This document shows, piece by piece, positions 45,012 to 55,123 of a stretch of DNA of 64,000 nucleotides. The notes beneath the pieces are model-generated. The model had not been told where the DNA came from, searched no databases, and worked only from the letters and a program-made list of their open reading frames with translations. How positions within the stretch are numbered: position 1 is the first letter of the stretch; each line of letters opens with the position of its first letter. The translations under genes and the position numbers were made by a program. This DNA is from Stenotrophomonas lactitubi (GTDB taxonomy: Bacteria > Pseudomonadota > Gammaproteobacteria > Xanthomonadales > Xanthomonadaceae). The stretch lies in the NCBI RefSeq assembly GCF_002803515.1, contig NZ_PHQX01000001.1:2170001-2234000 (forward strand), read 5' to 3'.

Positions 45012-45917
45012 ATGGACTCCTTCACCTTGATGCGTGCCTTCCGCCGCATCGTCGAACGCGGCAGCCTGGCCCGCGCCGCCGAAGACCTGGGCCTGTCGCC
45101 AGCAGGGCTGAGCAAGCAGCTGCGCACGCTGGAAACGCACCTGGGCGTGGTGCTGCTGCAGCGGACCACCCGCCGCATGAGCCTGACCGAAACCGGCCAT
45201 GCCTATTACCGCGAATGCTGCCGCCTGCTCGATGAGCTGGACGCACTGGAGCGCGGCATCGCCCAGCAGCGCGGTGAAGTGAGCGGACGCCTGCGCGTCA
45301 ATGCACCGCAGTCGTTCGCGCTGAGCACGCTGTCGCCGCTGCTGCCACGTTTCCTGCAGCAGCATCCGCAGCTTGCGCTCGACCTGGTGATGGAAGACCG
45401 GCTGCTCGATGCGGTCGGCGAAGGCTTCGATGTCTCCCTGCGCATCCGCGCCGAGCTGGAAGATTCGCGGCTGGTCGCACGCCGCCTGGCGTCGCTGCAG
45501 CAGGTGCTATGCGTGGCGCCGTCCTACCTGCAGCACCATCCGGCACCGCAGGTGGTGGAGGAACTGCAGGCGCACAGCGTGCTCGGCTACAGCCTGTCCG
45601 ATTCACCCGGCAGCTGGCCGCTGCTCGGCCCCGATGGCCAGGTCACGGTGACCCTGCCGACACGGGTCACCGCCAACAACAGCCTGCTGCTGCGTGACCT
45701 GCTGGTCGCCGGCCTCGGTATCGGTGCGCTGCCCTCGTTCTTGGCCGCACCGGCGCTGGCCAGCGGCGAGCTGCAGCAGGTGCTGCCCGACCATCGCTAT
45801 CCGCCGCGGTTCGTCTACGCGGTCTACCCCACCGCGCGCCACCTGCAACCGAAGGTACGCGCCTTCATCGATTTCCTACACGCCGAGCTGCCCACCTGCG
45901 CCGGCCTGGATTCGTAA
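45012..45917 (+). CDS. LysR-family transcriptional regulator
   Basis: The 301-residue LysR protein has the helix-turn-helix AFRRIVERGSLARAAEDLGLSPAGLSKQLRTLETHLGVVLLQR and an effector domain from SGRLRVNAPQSFALS onward, with the CrgA-like RVTANNSLLLRDLLVAGLGIGALPSF. I use the ATG reading MDSFTLMRAF; the upstream frame runs into the REP. It is divergent from the desaturase-like gene and followed by a DsbA-like gene. Confidence 0.92.
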   Translation: MDSFTLMRAFRRIVERGSLARAAEDLGLSPAGLSKQLRTLETHLGVVLLQRTTRRMSLTETGHAYYRECCRLLDELDALERGIAQQRGEVSGRLRVNAPQSFALSTLSPLLPRFLQQHPQLALDLVMEDRLLDAVGEGFDVSLRIRAELEDSRLVARRLASLQQVLCVAPSYLQHHPAPQVVEELQAHSVLGYSLSDSPGSWPLLGPDGQVTVTLPTRVTANNSLLLRDLLVAGLGIGALPSFLAAPALASGELQQVLPDHRYPPRFVYAVYPTARHLQPKVRAFIDFLHAELPTCAGLDS

Positions 45918-46009
45918 CCGCCAGCGAAAACTGAGCTGCCCGCCGCGTGCTGTTTCGGCCCGGCGGCGCTGCCTACTCTGCCGCCTCCCCTCTCACGGAC
46001 GGCAGGCCG

Positions 46010-46660
46010 ATGATCGCCTCTCCTTCACTGACCACCACTGCACCGGTGGTCGATTTCTTCCATGACGTGGTCTGCGGCTGGTGCTTCGTGCTGGCCCCGC
46101 GCCTGCAGCAGGTCTCGGCCGAACTCGGCATCCAGGTCCGCCACCGCAGCTTCGTGCTGCAGGACTCGCGCGAACAGATGATCGAGGTGTTCGGCTCGAT
46201 GCCGCGCGCCAAGGCCATCATCCTGCGTCACTGGGCCGACTGCGCCGCGCATGAAGACAGCGCGCGCATCGACATCGAAGGCATGCGTGCCCAGGACTTC
46301 GAGTACCCCTCCGGCTGGCTCGGCGCGCTGGCCTGCCAGGCCGCCGGCATGCTCGGCGGCAACGACGCGCACGGCTCGATGTTCGATGCCGTGCAGTGGG
46401 CACACCTGCACCAGCACCGCAACATCGGTAATGCCGAAGTGCTGCTGGACATCGCCGAACACCTGGGTCATCGGCGTGGCGTCTTCGCCGACCGGATGCG
46501 CAGCGATGAGGTGCGCCAGCGCGTGCAGGCCGACCGCGCTGAAGCTGCCGCGCTCGGCATCCGCTCCATTCCCACCGTCATCACCGGCCACGGCCTGCGC
46601 CTGCAGACCCTGCCGCTGCCGCAACTGCGCCAGGCCCTGGCGCCGCTGGTCGCGGCCTGA
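46010..46660 (+). CDS. DsbA-family thiol oxidoreductase (FrnE-like)
   Basis: The 216-residue cytoplasmic protein has the CxxC motif CGWC (C22, C25) in FFHDVVCGWCFVLAPRL and the cis-Pro loop RSIPTVITG. The helical insert and absence of a signal peptide point to the FrnE/2-hydroxychromene-isomerase-like branch of the thioredoxin fold. It lies 93 bases after the LysR stop and 36 before the cyclase, so it may be co-transcribed with the cyclase. Confidence 0.87.
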   Translation: MIASPSLTTTAPVVDFFHDVVCGWCFVLAPRLQQVSAELGIQVRHRSFVLQDSREQMIEVFGSMPRAKAIILRHWADCAAHEDSARIDIEGMRAQDFEYPSGWLGALACQAAGMLGGNDAHGSMFDAVQWAHLHQHRNIGNAEVLLDIAEHLGHRRGVFADRMRSDEVRQRVQADRAEAAALGIRSIPTVITGHGLRLQTLPLPQLRQALAPLVAA

Positions 46661-46696
46661 GCCGCACCGTTTCCCCACCCTGCAAGGAGATTTCCC

Positions 46697-47704
46697 ATGA
46701 CCCCACGTACCCTGGGCACCGCCCTGGCCCTGCTGCTGGCCGGCGCCGCCGTCAGCATTCCCGTATCCGCACACGAACGCGTTCCTTCCGGCCAGCAGGT
46801 CGGCACCAGCCCCTGGGGGCCGAAGGACGAGATCGGCCGCCTCAACCTGATCACCGAGGCCTCGCGCGCGGCGATCCTGTCGCGGGTCAGCGGCGGCAAG
46901 GCCTACGATCTGGCTACCGAGTACTACGTCGGCATGCCTAGCTGGCAGGATGCCGGCGACCCGCACTACCAGTTCTGGATGACCCACACCCCGCGCGGCA
47001 CAGTGATGGACGACCCGATGGGCGTGGGCGAGACGATGAACCTCACCCGCAGCTACACCGGCACCGCGTTCTCGATGTACAGCCACACCGGTACCCACAT
47101 CGATGCGCTGAACCACTTCGGCATCCATGGAAAGATCTGGAATGGCTTCGAGGCCGACAAGCACCTCGGCGACCGCGGCTGGAACGTCACCGGCATCGAG
47201 AAGTTCCCGCCGCTGATCGCCCGTGGCGTGCTGATCGACGTGGCCGGCGCCAAGGGCATGGACATGCTGCCGGACAGCTACCGCGTCACCCGCCAGGACC
47301 TGAAGGATGCGCTGGCGCGCCAGCACGTGCAGTTGCAGCAGGGCGACATCGTGCTGATCCGCACCGGTCGCATGCGCCTGTTCGAACAGCCCAGGGCCTA
47401 CATGGCCAACCCGCCGGGCATGGGCCTGGATGCGGCGCGTTTCCTGGTCGAGGACAGCGGCGCGATGATCGTCGGCGCCGACAACCTCAGCTTCGAGACC
47501 TTCCCTTCTGAAGTGTCGGACGACTACGTGCCGCTGCACACCTACCTGCTGGCGCAGCAGGGCGCGCCGATCATCGAACTGGTGGCGCTGGATGAACTGG
47601 CCCGCGACAAGGTCTACGAGTTCGCCTTCATCGGTGGCCCGCTGAAGATCCGCGGTGGCGACGCCGCCCCGCTGCGCCCGGTGGCCCTGCCGGTCCGCCC
47701 GTGA
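46697..47704 (+). CDS. Exported cyclase-family metal hydrolase (kynurenine-formamidase-like)
   Basis: The 335-residue protein has a signal peptide (LGTALALLLAGAAVSIPVSA) and the cyclase/formamidase metal-site motif MYSHTGTHIDALNHFG. The YRVTRQDLKDAL region and QGDIVLIRTGR follow. The enzyme probably hydrolyses a cyclic amide or ester in the periplasm. SD AAGGAG is well placed. Context with a FrnE-like oxidoreductase and a LysR regulator suggests a small catabolic unit. Confidence 0.88.
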   Translation: MTPRTLGTALALLLAGAAVSIPVSAHERVPSGQQVGTSPWGPKDEIGRLNLITEASRAAILSRVSGGKAYDLATEYYVGMPSWQDAGDPHYQFWMTHTPRGTVMDDPMGVGETMNLTRSYTGTAFSMYSHTGTHIDALNHFGIHGKIWNGFEADKHLGDRGWNVTGIEKFPPLIARGVLIDVAGAKGMDMLPDSYRVTRQDLKDALARQHVQLQQGDIVLIRTGRMRLFEQPRAYMANPPGMGLDAARFLVEDSGAMIVGADNLSFETFPSEVSDDYVPLHTYLLAQQGAPIIELVALDELARDKVYEFAFIGGPLKIRGGDAAPLRPVALPVRP

Positions 47705-48019
47705 CCCGATAGCGCCGGGCCAGGATCCGGCGGTGCCGACCTTGGTCGGTACCGCATTTCCCCCATCCACGCATGGCGTGGATCTACTGTGGCCAGGCCC
47801 CCATTCTCCAGTAGATCCACGCCATGCGTGGATGCCTTACCTCCTTCAGCAAGCTGAAACCTCACCCTCCGATTTCATTAGTAATATTACTCACAAGCCG
47901 AGTAGCATGTCCGGTCTCAGCCCCTGATACCGGCCTGTCGATACTCGTTCCATGCCTGCCGTTTCCGCCCACTCCTGTCGCTTCCTGCCAGCCCGGCGCC
48001 TCTCTCGGAGGACCGGCTG
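47705..48019. other. Gene-free spacer with REPs and a LexA-type site
   Basis: This 315-bp spacer holds a degenerate GC REP (47709-47731), the palindrome GGTGCCGACCTTGGTCGGTACC in shortened form (47732-47753), an inverted pair of GTAG-footed REPs (47764-47787 minus; 47811-47834 plus), and then an AT-rich segment with a LexA-like palindrome. The remaining 120 bases up to imuA show no other signal. Confidence 0.8.
47878..47893. promoter_or_regulatory. Probable LexA box of the imuA operon
   Basis: TTAGTAATATTACTCA contains the perfect palindrome AGTAATATTACT (47880-47891). It closely resembles the TTAGTA-N-TACTAA-like LexA sites of xanthomonads and lies about 127 bases upstream of imuA. Confidence 0.72.
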
Positions 48020-48634
48020 ATGGGCGCCGTCGTCGCCCTCGACCGCCTGCTGGACGGCCGCCAGGTCTGGCGCGGGCCGGCACGCCAGGGCCAGGCCAGC
48101 GACCATCTGGCCAGTGGCCACCCGGCGCTGGACGCGCGCCTGCCCGGCGGTGGCTGGCCGGCCAGCGGGCTGTGCGAAGTGCTGCAGGCCGCTCCCGGGG
48201 TCGGCGAACTGGCCCTGGTCTGGCCGGCGCTGGCGAAACTGAGCCAGCGCGAACGGCCGATCGTGCTGGTCGCCCCGCCCTACCGCCCGCATGCCCCGGC
48301 ATGGGCCGCTGCCGGGCTCGACCTGGCCCAGCTGCAGATCATCCACGCCACACCAAAGCAGGCCCTGTGGGCGACCGAGCAGTGCCTGCGCTCTGCTGCC
48401 TGCGCCGCCGTGCTGTGCTGGCCGCAGCAGGCCGACGATCGCGCCCTGCGTCGCCTGCAGGTTGCTGCCGACAGCGGCCAGTGCCTGGGTTTCGTGTTCC
48501 GCGAGGCCCGCGCCGCCCGCAACCCCTCCCCGGCCAGCCTGCGCCTGCAGCTCGACCACGGCCAGGTGCGGGTGTTGAAGTGCCGCGGCGGGCTGCCACC
48601 GGCGCAGCCGTTGCCGCTGGCCATCGCCCACTGA
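48020..48634 (+). CDS. imuA: ImuA, SOS mutagenesis accessory protein
   Basis: This 204-residue RecA-like protein lacks part of the ATP site. The first part reads SGHPALDARLPGGGWPASGLCEVLQAAPGVGELALV, then VLVAPPYRPHAPAWAAAGLDLAQLQIIHA, the classical ImuA/SulA-like pattern. It works with ImuB and DnaE2 in damage-induced translesion synthesis. GGAGGA precedes the start. It ends ten bases before imuB. Confidence 0.92.
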   Translation: MGAVVALDRLLDGRQVWRGPARQGQASDHLASGHPALDARLPGGGWPASGLCEVLQAAPGVGELALVWPALAKLSQRERPIVLVAPPYRPHAPAWAAAGLDLAQLQIIHATPKQALWATEQCLRSAACAAVLCWPQQADDRALRRLQVAADSGQCLGFVFREARAARNPSPASLRLQLDHGQVRVLKCRGGLPPAQPLPLAIAH

Positions 48635-48643
48635 GGCCGCGCC

Positions 48644-50053
48644 ATGCACTGGGCCTGCCTGTTGTTGCCGCAGCTGGCGCTGGACAGCGTGCTGCGCCTG
48701 CAGCCGGATCCGCAGCGGCCGCTGGTGCTGCTGCAGGGGCCGGCGCAGCGTCGTGTGCTGCGTGCGGTCAGCCCTGCCGCGCGGGCAGCGGGGCTGCGCC
48801 CGGGCATGCTGCTGTCGGCCGCGCAGGTGCTGGTGCAGGACCTGCAGCTGCACGACTACGATCCCAGCGCCGAACAGCACACCCGGCAGTTGCTGGCCAG
48901 CTGGCTGTATGCCACCAGTTCGCTGGTCAGCCTCGATTTTCCGCATGCGCTGGTGCTGGAGATCGGTGCCAGCCGTGCCCTGTTCGGCGATTGGCTGACG
49001 ATCGAACAACGCCTGCGCCACGGCCTGCACGAACTGGGCTTCCGCCATCGCCTGGTCGCCGCCCCCAACCCGCATGCCGCGCGCGTGCTGGCCAATGTGC
49101 ACGATGGCCTTGGCATCGATGCGCAGCAACTGCCCGCCGCACTGGCGCAGCTGCCACTGGCACGTAGTGGCCTGCCCGTTGATGCGGTGACCGTACTGGC
49201 ACGCTCCGGCCTGCGCACGCTGGGCGCGGCCTTCGATCTGCCACGCGAAAGCCTGGCCCGCCGCTTCGCCCCCGAGGTGCTGCAGCAGCTGGATGCCGTG
49301 CGCGGCCTGGGCAGCGCGCCGTTGCGCTATTACCAGCCGCCGGACCGGTTCGATGCGCGCATCGAATTCGAATACGAGATCGAATCCAGCCAGGCCCTGC
49401 TGTTCCCGCTGCGGCGCCTGCTGCTGGACCTGGCCGCGTTCCTGTGTTCGCGCGATGGCGGCGTGCAGCGTTTCGACCTCCATTTCGAACACGACCTGCT
49501 GCCGGCCAGCGTACTGACCATCGGCCTGCTGGCCCCCGAACGTGATGCGGCGCTGCTGTTCGAGATCGCGCGCAACCGCATGGAAGCCTTCGCCCTGCCC
49601 GCCGGCAGCCGTGCGTTGCGCCTGCAGGCCGAGCAGCTGCCGCCGTTCGTGCCGGCCGCACGCGATCTGTTCGACACGCGCCCGGCGCAGGCAATGCCAT
49701 GGACGCAGCTGCGCGAGCGCCTGCGTGCCCGCCTTGGCGATGACGCCGTGCAGCCACTGGCCGTGCAGGCCGACCACCGCCCTGAACGTGCCAGCGGCAC
49801 CCAACCGCCGGCCAAGCCACCTGCCTGGTGGCCGCTGCGCCCCGGCTGGCTGCTGGATACGCCGCAGCCGCTGCGCGATCCGCGCCTGCGTATCGTCGCC
49901 GGGCCGGAGCGGATCGAATCGGGCTGGTGGGACCAGGCTGATGCGCGCCGCGACTATTACGTGGTGGAAACCGCGCAGGGCCAGCGTGGTTGGGCCTTCC
50001 GCACGCGCAATGATCCGCATGCACCGTGGATGCTGCACGGCTGGTTCGGCTGA
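48644..50053 (+). CDS. imuB: ImuB, inactive Y-family polymerase
   Basis: This 469-residue Y-family-like protein begins [19 protein letters not shown], where active polymerases carry acidic catalytic residues; they are absent here, as in known ImuB. It retains finger/palm-like sequence (LLVNP-type segments such as [18 protein letters not shown]) and the C-terminal region ending [18 protein letters not shown]. It bridges the beta clamp and DnaE2. It sits between imuA and dnaE2 with ten- and five-base gaps. Confidence 0.93.
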   Translation: MHWACLLLPQLALDSVLRLQPDPQRPLVLLQGPAQRRVLRAVSPAARAAGLRPGMLLSAAQVLVQDLQLHDYDPSAEQHTRQLLASWLYATSSLVSLDFPHALVLEIGASRALFGDWLTIEQRLRHGLHELGFRHRLVAAPNPHAARVLANVHDGLGIDAQQLPAALAQLPLARSGLPVDAVTVLARSGLRTLGAAFDLPRESLARRFAPEVLQQLDAVRGLGSAPLRYYQPPDRFDARIEFEYEIESSQALLFPLRRLLLDLAAFLCSRDGGVQRFDLHFEHDLLPASVLTIGLLAPERDAALLFEIARNRMEAFALPAGSRALRLQAEQLPPFVPAARDLFDTRPAQAMPWTQLRERLRARLGDDAVQPLAVQADHRPERASGTQPPAKPPAWWPLRPGWLLDTPQPLRDPRLRIVAGPERIESGWWDQADARRDYYVVETAQGQRGWAFRTRNDPHAPWMLHGWFG

Positions 50054-50058
50054 TCCCC

Positions 50059-53000
50059 ATGCACACCGACCTGCCCGGGTACGCCGAGCTGCATTGCCTG
50101 TCGGCCTTCAGTTTCCAGCGTGGCGCCTCCATCGCCGAGGAGCTGTTCGCACGCGCTGCCGGACAGGGCTATCGCGCACTGGCGATCACCGACGAATGCT
50201 CGTTGGCCGGCATCGTGCGTGCCTGGCAGGCGGCGAAGACACACGGCGTGGCACTGATCGTCGGCGCCGAATTCCAGGTCGAGGACGGGCCGAAACTGGC
50301 CCTGCTGTGCACCGACCAGGCGGCCTATGCCGGGCTGTGCCAGCTGATCACCACCTGCCGTCGGCGGGCGGCCAAGGGCGAATACCGCTGCCTGCGCGAG
50401 GATCTGCATGAGCTCCCCGAGGGCCTGCTGTGCCTGTGGCTGGACCGGCAACCGGCGGCCACCGAACTGGAACTGCTGCGCCGTTGTTTTCCGCAGCGCC
50501 TGTGGCTGGCGGTGGAGCTGCATCACGAACACGACGACACGCGCCGGCTGCAGCAGTTGCAGGCTTTCGGCGAACGCCACCAGCTGCCACTGGTCGCCAG
50601 TGGTGACGTGCACATGCACGTGCGCCGGCGCCGCGCCCTGCAGGACACGCTGACTGCGATCCGCCACCGCTGCAGCGTGGCCGAGGCCGGCTGGCGGCTG
50701 TTTGCCAATGGCGAGCGCCATCTGCGCCCACGCACCGCACTGGCCCAGCTGTATCCACCCGAACTGCTGGCTGAAACCCTGCGCATCGCCGAACGCTGCC
50801 ACTTCACCCTGGACCAGCTGAAATACACCTACCCGCGCGAACTGGTACCCGAAGGCCACGACCCGGACAGCTGGCTGCGCGTGCTGGTCGAGCGCGGCAT
50901 TCCGTGGCGTTGGAAGAAGGGCATCGAGCCAGCCCAGCGCAAGCAGATCGAGCACGAACTGGCGCTGATCAAGCAGAAGCAGTACGCCTCCTATTTCCTC
51001 ACCGTGCAGGACATCGTGCGCTTTGCCCGCAGCCAGGACATCCTCTGCCAGGGCCGTGGCTCGGCTGCCAATTCGGCGGTGTGTTTCGTGCTGGGCGTGA
51101 CCGAGATCGACCCGGCGCGCAGCAACCTGCTGTTCGAGCGCTTCATTTCCGCAGAGCGTGATGAACCACCGGACATCGACATCGACTTCGAGCACGAGCG
51201 CCGCGAGGAAGTGCTGCAGTACGTGTTCAACCGCTATGGCCGCGAGCGTGCCGCGTTGACTGCGGTGGCGATCAGCTACCGTGGGCGCAGCGCGATCCGC
51301 GATGTCGCCCGTGCGCTGGGCCTGCCGATGGACCAGGTCAACGAGCTGGGTGCGGCAATGGATCATTGGGGCGGCAACATCCCACTGCCGGAAACCCTGC
51401 GCGAGCGCGGCTTCGATCCGGAAACACCGTTGATGCGACGGCTGCTGGCATTGACCGCCGAGCTGATCGATTTCCCGCGCCACCTGTCGCAGCATCCGGG
51501 TGGCTTCGTGATTTCCGAACACCCGCTGTCGACGCTGGTGCCGGTGGAGAACGCGGCGATGGCCGACCGCACCGTCATCCAGTGGGACAAGGACGACCTG
51601 GACGCCACCGGCCTGATGAAGGTCGACTGCCTGGCACTGGGCATGCTCACCGCCATCCGCAAATGCCTGGCGATGCTGCAGCAGCACGGCCTGCACAGCG
51701 GGCGCATGGATGCGATCCCCGATGAAGACGGCCCGACCTACGACATGATCTGCGCCGCCGACACCATCGGCGTGTTCCAGATCGAGTCGCGCGCGCAGAT
51801 GGCGATGCTGCCACGCATGCAACCGCGCAATTTCTATGACCTGGTGATCGAGGTAGCAATCGTGCGCCCCGGCCCGATCCAGGGCGACATGGTCCACCCC
51901 TACCTGGAACGTCGGCGGATCCTGCGCGAACAAGGGCCGGATGCGTTGAACGATCCGGACAATCCACTCTATCCCGCCCGGTTGGAGCGCGTATTTGCCC
52001 GCACGCTCGGTGTGCCCTTGTTCCAGGAACAGGTGATGCAGCTGGCGGTGGATGCGGCCAACTACACCGCCGGTGAAGCCGATGCCCTGCGCCGCTCGAT
52101 GGCCGCGTGGAAGCGTCGTGGCGGCCTGGAGCCCCATCGCGAAAAGCTGCTGACCGGCATGCTGAAAAATGGTTTCAGCCTTGAATACGGCGAGCACCTG
52201 TTCGAGCAGATCAAGGGTTTCGGCGATTACGGATTTCCCGAAAGCCACGCCGCCAGCTTCGCCCTGCTCACCTATGCCAGCTGCTGGCTGAAGTGCCATC
52301 ATCCGGCCGCGTTCGCCGCCAGCCTGATCAACAGCCAACCGCTGGGCTTCTACAGCCCCGACCAGCTGCTGCAGGATGCGCGCCGGCATGGCATCACGGT
52401 ACTGCCGGTGGACGTGCGCCACAGCGACTGGGACTGCACGCTGGACTTCGGCAAAGGCGCCGCGGCAATCCGCCTCGGCCTGCGCCTGGTCGATGGCTGC
52501 AGCGAACCGGCCGCGCAGGCCATCATGCGCGAACGTGCGCGGCGCCCATTCGACGATGTCGGCGACCTCTGCCAGCGCACCGCACTGGATCGCCGCCAGC
52601 AGGGCCTGCTTGCCGATGCCGGCGCCCTGCGCGGCCTCAGCGGCCATCGCCACCGTGCACGCTGGGATATTTCCGGCGTGGAGAACCGCCTGCCGTTGTT
52701 CGACCAGGCCCGCGCCACCGCCGAAGCACGCGTGGCCCTGCCCCTGCCCAGCGCCTGGGAAGACATGCAGGCCGATTACCGCAGCACCGGCACCACCCTC
52801 GGCCGCCATCCGATGTCATTCCTGCGCGCGCAGCTGCGAACCCGCGGCTGCCTGGATGCCGCGCAGCTGGCCAACCACGGCCATGGCCGGCGCGTGCGCA
52901 TCGCCGGCCTGGTACGCATGCGCCAGCGCCCGCAGACCGCCAGCGGCGTCACCTTCCTTACCCTGGAAGATGAAACCGGCATGGTCAACGCCGTGGTCTG

Positions 53001-53169
53001 GCGACATCTGGCCGACCGCCAGCACCACATCCTGGTAGACACCCAGCTGATGCAGATCGATGGCCGACTGGAACGCGTGGATGGCGTGCAGCATGTGATC
53101 GTGCAGCGCATGCACTGCCTGGACGAACTGCTGCAGGGACTGCGCAGCCACAGCCGCGACTTCCATTGA
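50059..53169 (+). CDS. dnaE2: Error-prone DNA polymerase III alpha subunit DnaE2
   Basis: This 1036-residue polymerase of the C family begins [22 protein letters not shown], a PHP domain with a degraded metal site. Catalytic acids are in [13 protein letters not shown] (D372, D374, D376). [13 protein letters not shown] and [24 protein letters not shown] confirm C-family identity, and an OB-fold closes the protein. Length matches DnaE2 rather than replicative DnaE. It performs mutagenic translesion synthesis with ImuA/ImuB under LexA control. Confidence 0.95.
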   Translation: MHTDLPGYAELHCLSAFSFQRGASIAEELFARAAGQGYRALAITDECSLAGIVRAWQAAKTHGVALIVGAEFQVEDGPKLALLCTDQAAYAGLCQLITTCRRRAAKGEYRCLREDLHELPEGLLCLWLDRQPAATELELLRRCFPQRLWLAVELHHEHDDTRRLQQLQAFGERHQLPLVASGDVHMHVRRRRALQDTLTAIRHRCSVAEAGWRLFANGERHLRPRTALAQLYPPELLAETLRIAERCHFTLDQLKYTYPRELVPEGHDPDSWLRVLVERGIPWRWKKGIEPAQRKQIEHELALIKQKQYASYFLTVQDIVRFARSQDILCQGRGSAANSAVCFVLGVTEIDPARSNLLFERFISAERDEPPDIDIDFEHERREEVLQYVFNRYGRERAALTAVAISYRGRSAIRDVARALGLPMDQVNELGAAMDHWGGNIPLPETLRERGFDPETPLMRRLLALTAELIDFPRHLSQHPGGFVISEHPLSTLVPVENAAMADRTVIQWDKDDLDATGLMKVDCLALGMLTAIRKCLAMLQQHGLHSGRMDAIPDEDGPTYDMICAADTIGVFQIESRAQMAMLPRMQPRNFYDLVIEVAIVRPGPIQGDMVHPYLERRRILREQGPDALNDPDNPLYPARLERVFARTLGVPLFQEQVMQLAVDAANYTAGEADALRRSMAAWKRRGGLEPHREKLLTGMLKNGFSLEYGEHLFEQIKGFGDYGFPESHAASFALLTYASCWLKCHHPAAFAASLINSQPLGFYSPDQLLQDARRHGITVLPVDVRHSDWDCTLDFGKGAAAIRLGLRLVDGCSEPAAQAIMRERARRPFDDVGDLCQRTALDRRQQGLLADAGALRGLSGHRHRARWDISGVENRLPLFDQARATAEARVALPLPSAWEDMQADYRSTGTTLGRHPMSFLRAQLRTRGCLDAAQLANHGHGRRVRIAGLVRMRQRPQTASGVTFLTLEDETGMVNAVVWRHLADRQHHILVDTQLMQIDGRLERVDGVQHVIVQRMHCLDELLQGLRSHSRDFH

Positions 53170-53251
53170 CGATACACATCGTCACACAACGCACTGGCCA
53201 CGATCGACCGGATTCCGCTATCGTCGGCCACGTCCAAGGAAGGAATACACA

Positions 53252-53758
53252 ATGGCTCGTGCCCTGACCCTGACCACCCTGGTGGTCGCCACACTCGCGT
53301 TGCTCGTTTCCGGCTGGACCGCCTGGAACCTGCATCGCAGCCAGTCACCGCAACGCGTGATCGAAGCGCGCGGCCTGATCATCCACGATGCCAGTGGCCA
53401 GCCACGGGTGATCCTCGGTGCACCGGTCCCCGATCCCCTCAGCCAGGGCCGCCCGCAGGGGCCGCGTGCCACCGCCTTGTCCGGCGTGATCCTGCTCGGC
53501 CCCGATGGTTCCGAGCGCGGTGGCTATGGCACCAGCGACCGGGGTGGCGAAGCGATGCTGACCCTTGACGATGCCACCGGCACCACCGAAGTCTTCAAAG
53601 TGGTCGCCAACCCGGACCGCGGTGCCAGCCTGATGGTCAAGCACCAGAACAACACCGGCGCCATGCTGAGTTCCTGGCAGGGCAAGCCGGAACTGGTGTT
53701 CCTCGACGACAGCGGCCAGTCCTACTACGTGCGCCCCGGCGCCAGCGCCGCGCCCTGA
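53252..53758 (+). CDS. Membrane-anchored hypothetical protein
   Basis: This 168-residue protein has one N-terminal helix (LTTLVVATLALLVSGWTAW) and a soluble beta-rich domain that contains IIHDASGQPRVILGAPVPDP and repeated Gly-Asp turns. A strong AAGGAAGGA precedes the ATG. Relatives appear in many proteobacteria as uncharacterised proteins, and no function is known. It follows dnaE2 by 82 bases but need not be SOS-controlled. Confidence 0.65.
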   Translation: MARALTLTTLVVATLALLVSGWTAWNLHRSQSPQRVIEARGLIIHDASGQPRVILGAPVPDPLSQGRPQGPRATALSGVILLGPDGSERGGYGTSDRGGEAMLTLDDATGTTEVFKVVANPDRGASLMVKHQNNTGAMLSSWQGKPELVFLDDSGQSYYVRPGASAAP

Positions 53759-53764
53759 GCACGC

Positions 53765-55048
53765 TCAGCGCATCACCGCCGCCAGGTCATCGGCCAATCG
53801 CCGTTGCTGCGGCGGGCCGAGTGCCGCACAGGTGATGCGCAGCCCATGCGCCGGTGCAGCCACGGCAAAGACTTCGCCCCCGCGCACATGCCAGCCACGC
53901 GCGGCCAGCGCCAGCACCTGTGGCGTGCTGTCGGCCGGCAGTGGCAGCCACAGATTCAAACCTTCCATCGGCATGGGTGTCGGCAGCCCACGCGCCTGCA
54001 ACAGCGCCTGCAGACCCTGCAGCCGCTGCTGGTAGCGTTCACCGGCCGCAGCGACCTTCGCTCGTTGCTGCGCCGACTCCAGCACCGCACTGACCGCATC
54101 CTGCAACAGATGGCTGACCCAGCCGGTGCCCGCCGCCAAGCGCAGGCGAAGGCGTGCCGCGGTCTGCCCATCACAGGCCAACCAGGCCACGCGCAGGTCC
54201 GGGCCCAATGCCTTGGACAACGAACGCAGCAGCGCCCAACGCCGACCGTCCATCGGCAGCACCGAGTGATAGCTCTGTTGCGAGAGCAGAGCGTAGTGAT
54301 CGTCGATCAGCACCGCGACCTGCGGATAGCCGGCCAGCAACTGGCGCAGCGCACGCGCACGCTTCGCATCCAGGCTGGCACCGGTGGGATTGTGTGCGCG
54401 CGGGGTCAGCAGCACCGCACGTGCACCCGCATCCAACGCCTGCCGCAGTGATTCCACCTGCATGCCGTGCGCATCCACCGCCACCGGCAACGGCGCGTGC
54501 CCGGCCGCACCGAGGACATTGAGGCTGCCCAGGAAACAGGGATCCTCCACTGCAATGCGGTCCCCCGGCAGCAGCCACGCCGACAACAGGCGCTCGATGC
54601 CATCGACCGCGCCATGGGTCAGTTCCAGCGCATAGCCCGGCGGGCAATCGGCATCCAGCGAGGCCCGTGCCAGGTGCTGCATGCGTGGATCGACCGTCTC
54701 CACCCCATACAGGCGCGAGGCCGTGGCAGCTACGCGCAGGCTGGGCAGGCAGCGCGGATCCGGATTACCACCGGCCAGATCATGCAGGGCCAGCCCTGGC
54801 GCACTGCCCTCGCGTGCCATCGTCGCCGGCAGGCCGCGCACCACGGTGCCGCGACGCCCCGCCGTACTGGCCAGGCCCGCCGCATCCAGCCGCTTGTAGG
54901 CGGCGGCCACGGTATTGCGGTTGACCCCCAGCTGATCGGCCAGGTCCCGCACCGGCGGCAGCACGCTGCCCGCCGCCAGATGGCCACTGCCGATGCCCTC
55001 GCGGATGCTGTCGAAGATCGCTTCGGCGCTGCTCCCGGTGATTTTCAT
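53765..55048 (-). CDS. MocR-family regulator (GntR-aminotransferase fusion)
   Basis: The 427-residue protein has a GntR winged helix at residues 1-70 (GSVLPPVRDLADQLGVNRNTVAAAYKRLDAAGLA), then an aminotransferase fold with PLP lysine K279 in SLSKALGPDLR and substrate-site Asn/Asp in RAHNPTGA and IDDHYALLS. MocR proteins bind PLP and control vitamin B6-related genes. The divergent neighbour encodes the PLP-homeostasis protein, and a direct-repeat operator lies between them. It may be the B6 regulator (PdxR/PtsJ-like). Confidence 0.92.
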   Translation of the reverse strand: MKITGSSAEAIFDSIREGIGSGHLAAGSVLPPVRDLADQLGVNRNTVAAAYKRLDAAGLASTAGRRGTVVRGLPATMAREGSAPGLALHDLAGGNPDPRCLPSLRVAATASRLYGVETVDPRMQHLARASLDADCPPGYALELTHGAVDGIERLLSAWLLPGDRIAVEDPCFLGSLNVLGAAGHAPLPVAVDAHGMQVESLRQALDAGARAVLLTPRAHNPTGASLDAKRARALRQLLAGYPQVAVLIDDHYALLSQQSYHSVLPMDGRRWALLRSLSKALGPDLRVAWLACDGQTAARLRLRLAAGTGWVSHLLQDAVSAVLESAQQRAKVAAAGERYQQRLQGLQALLQARGLPTPMPMEGLNLWLPLPADSTPQVLALAARGWHVRGGEVFAVAAPAHGLRITCAALGPPQQRRLADDLAAVMR

Positions 55049-55049
55049 T

Positions 55050-55084
55050 TTGTCCTATGCCAAACTATATCTTGTCCTGTGCCA
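55050..55084. promoter_or_regulatory. Probable MocR operator, two direct repeats 22 bp apart
   Basis: TTGTCCTATGCCA (55050-55062) is repeated as TTGTCCTGTGCCA (55072-55084), differing at one base. The 22-bp period is two helical turns. MocR/PdxR regulators bind direct repeats. The first repeat abuts the MocR start codon, so binding should repress the regulator. Confidence 0.78.
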
Positions 55085-55123
55085 GTGTATCCCACCCTGG
55101 CCACCCCGCACCGGAGGTGCCCC

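Noticed and set aside
49957..52809. Minus-strand frame of 950 codons opposite dnaE2
   Set aside because: dnaE2 has its catalytic motifs in the plus frame; the antisense product resembles no family.
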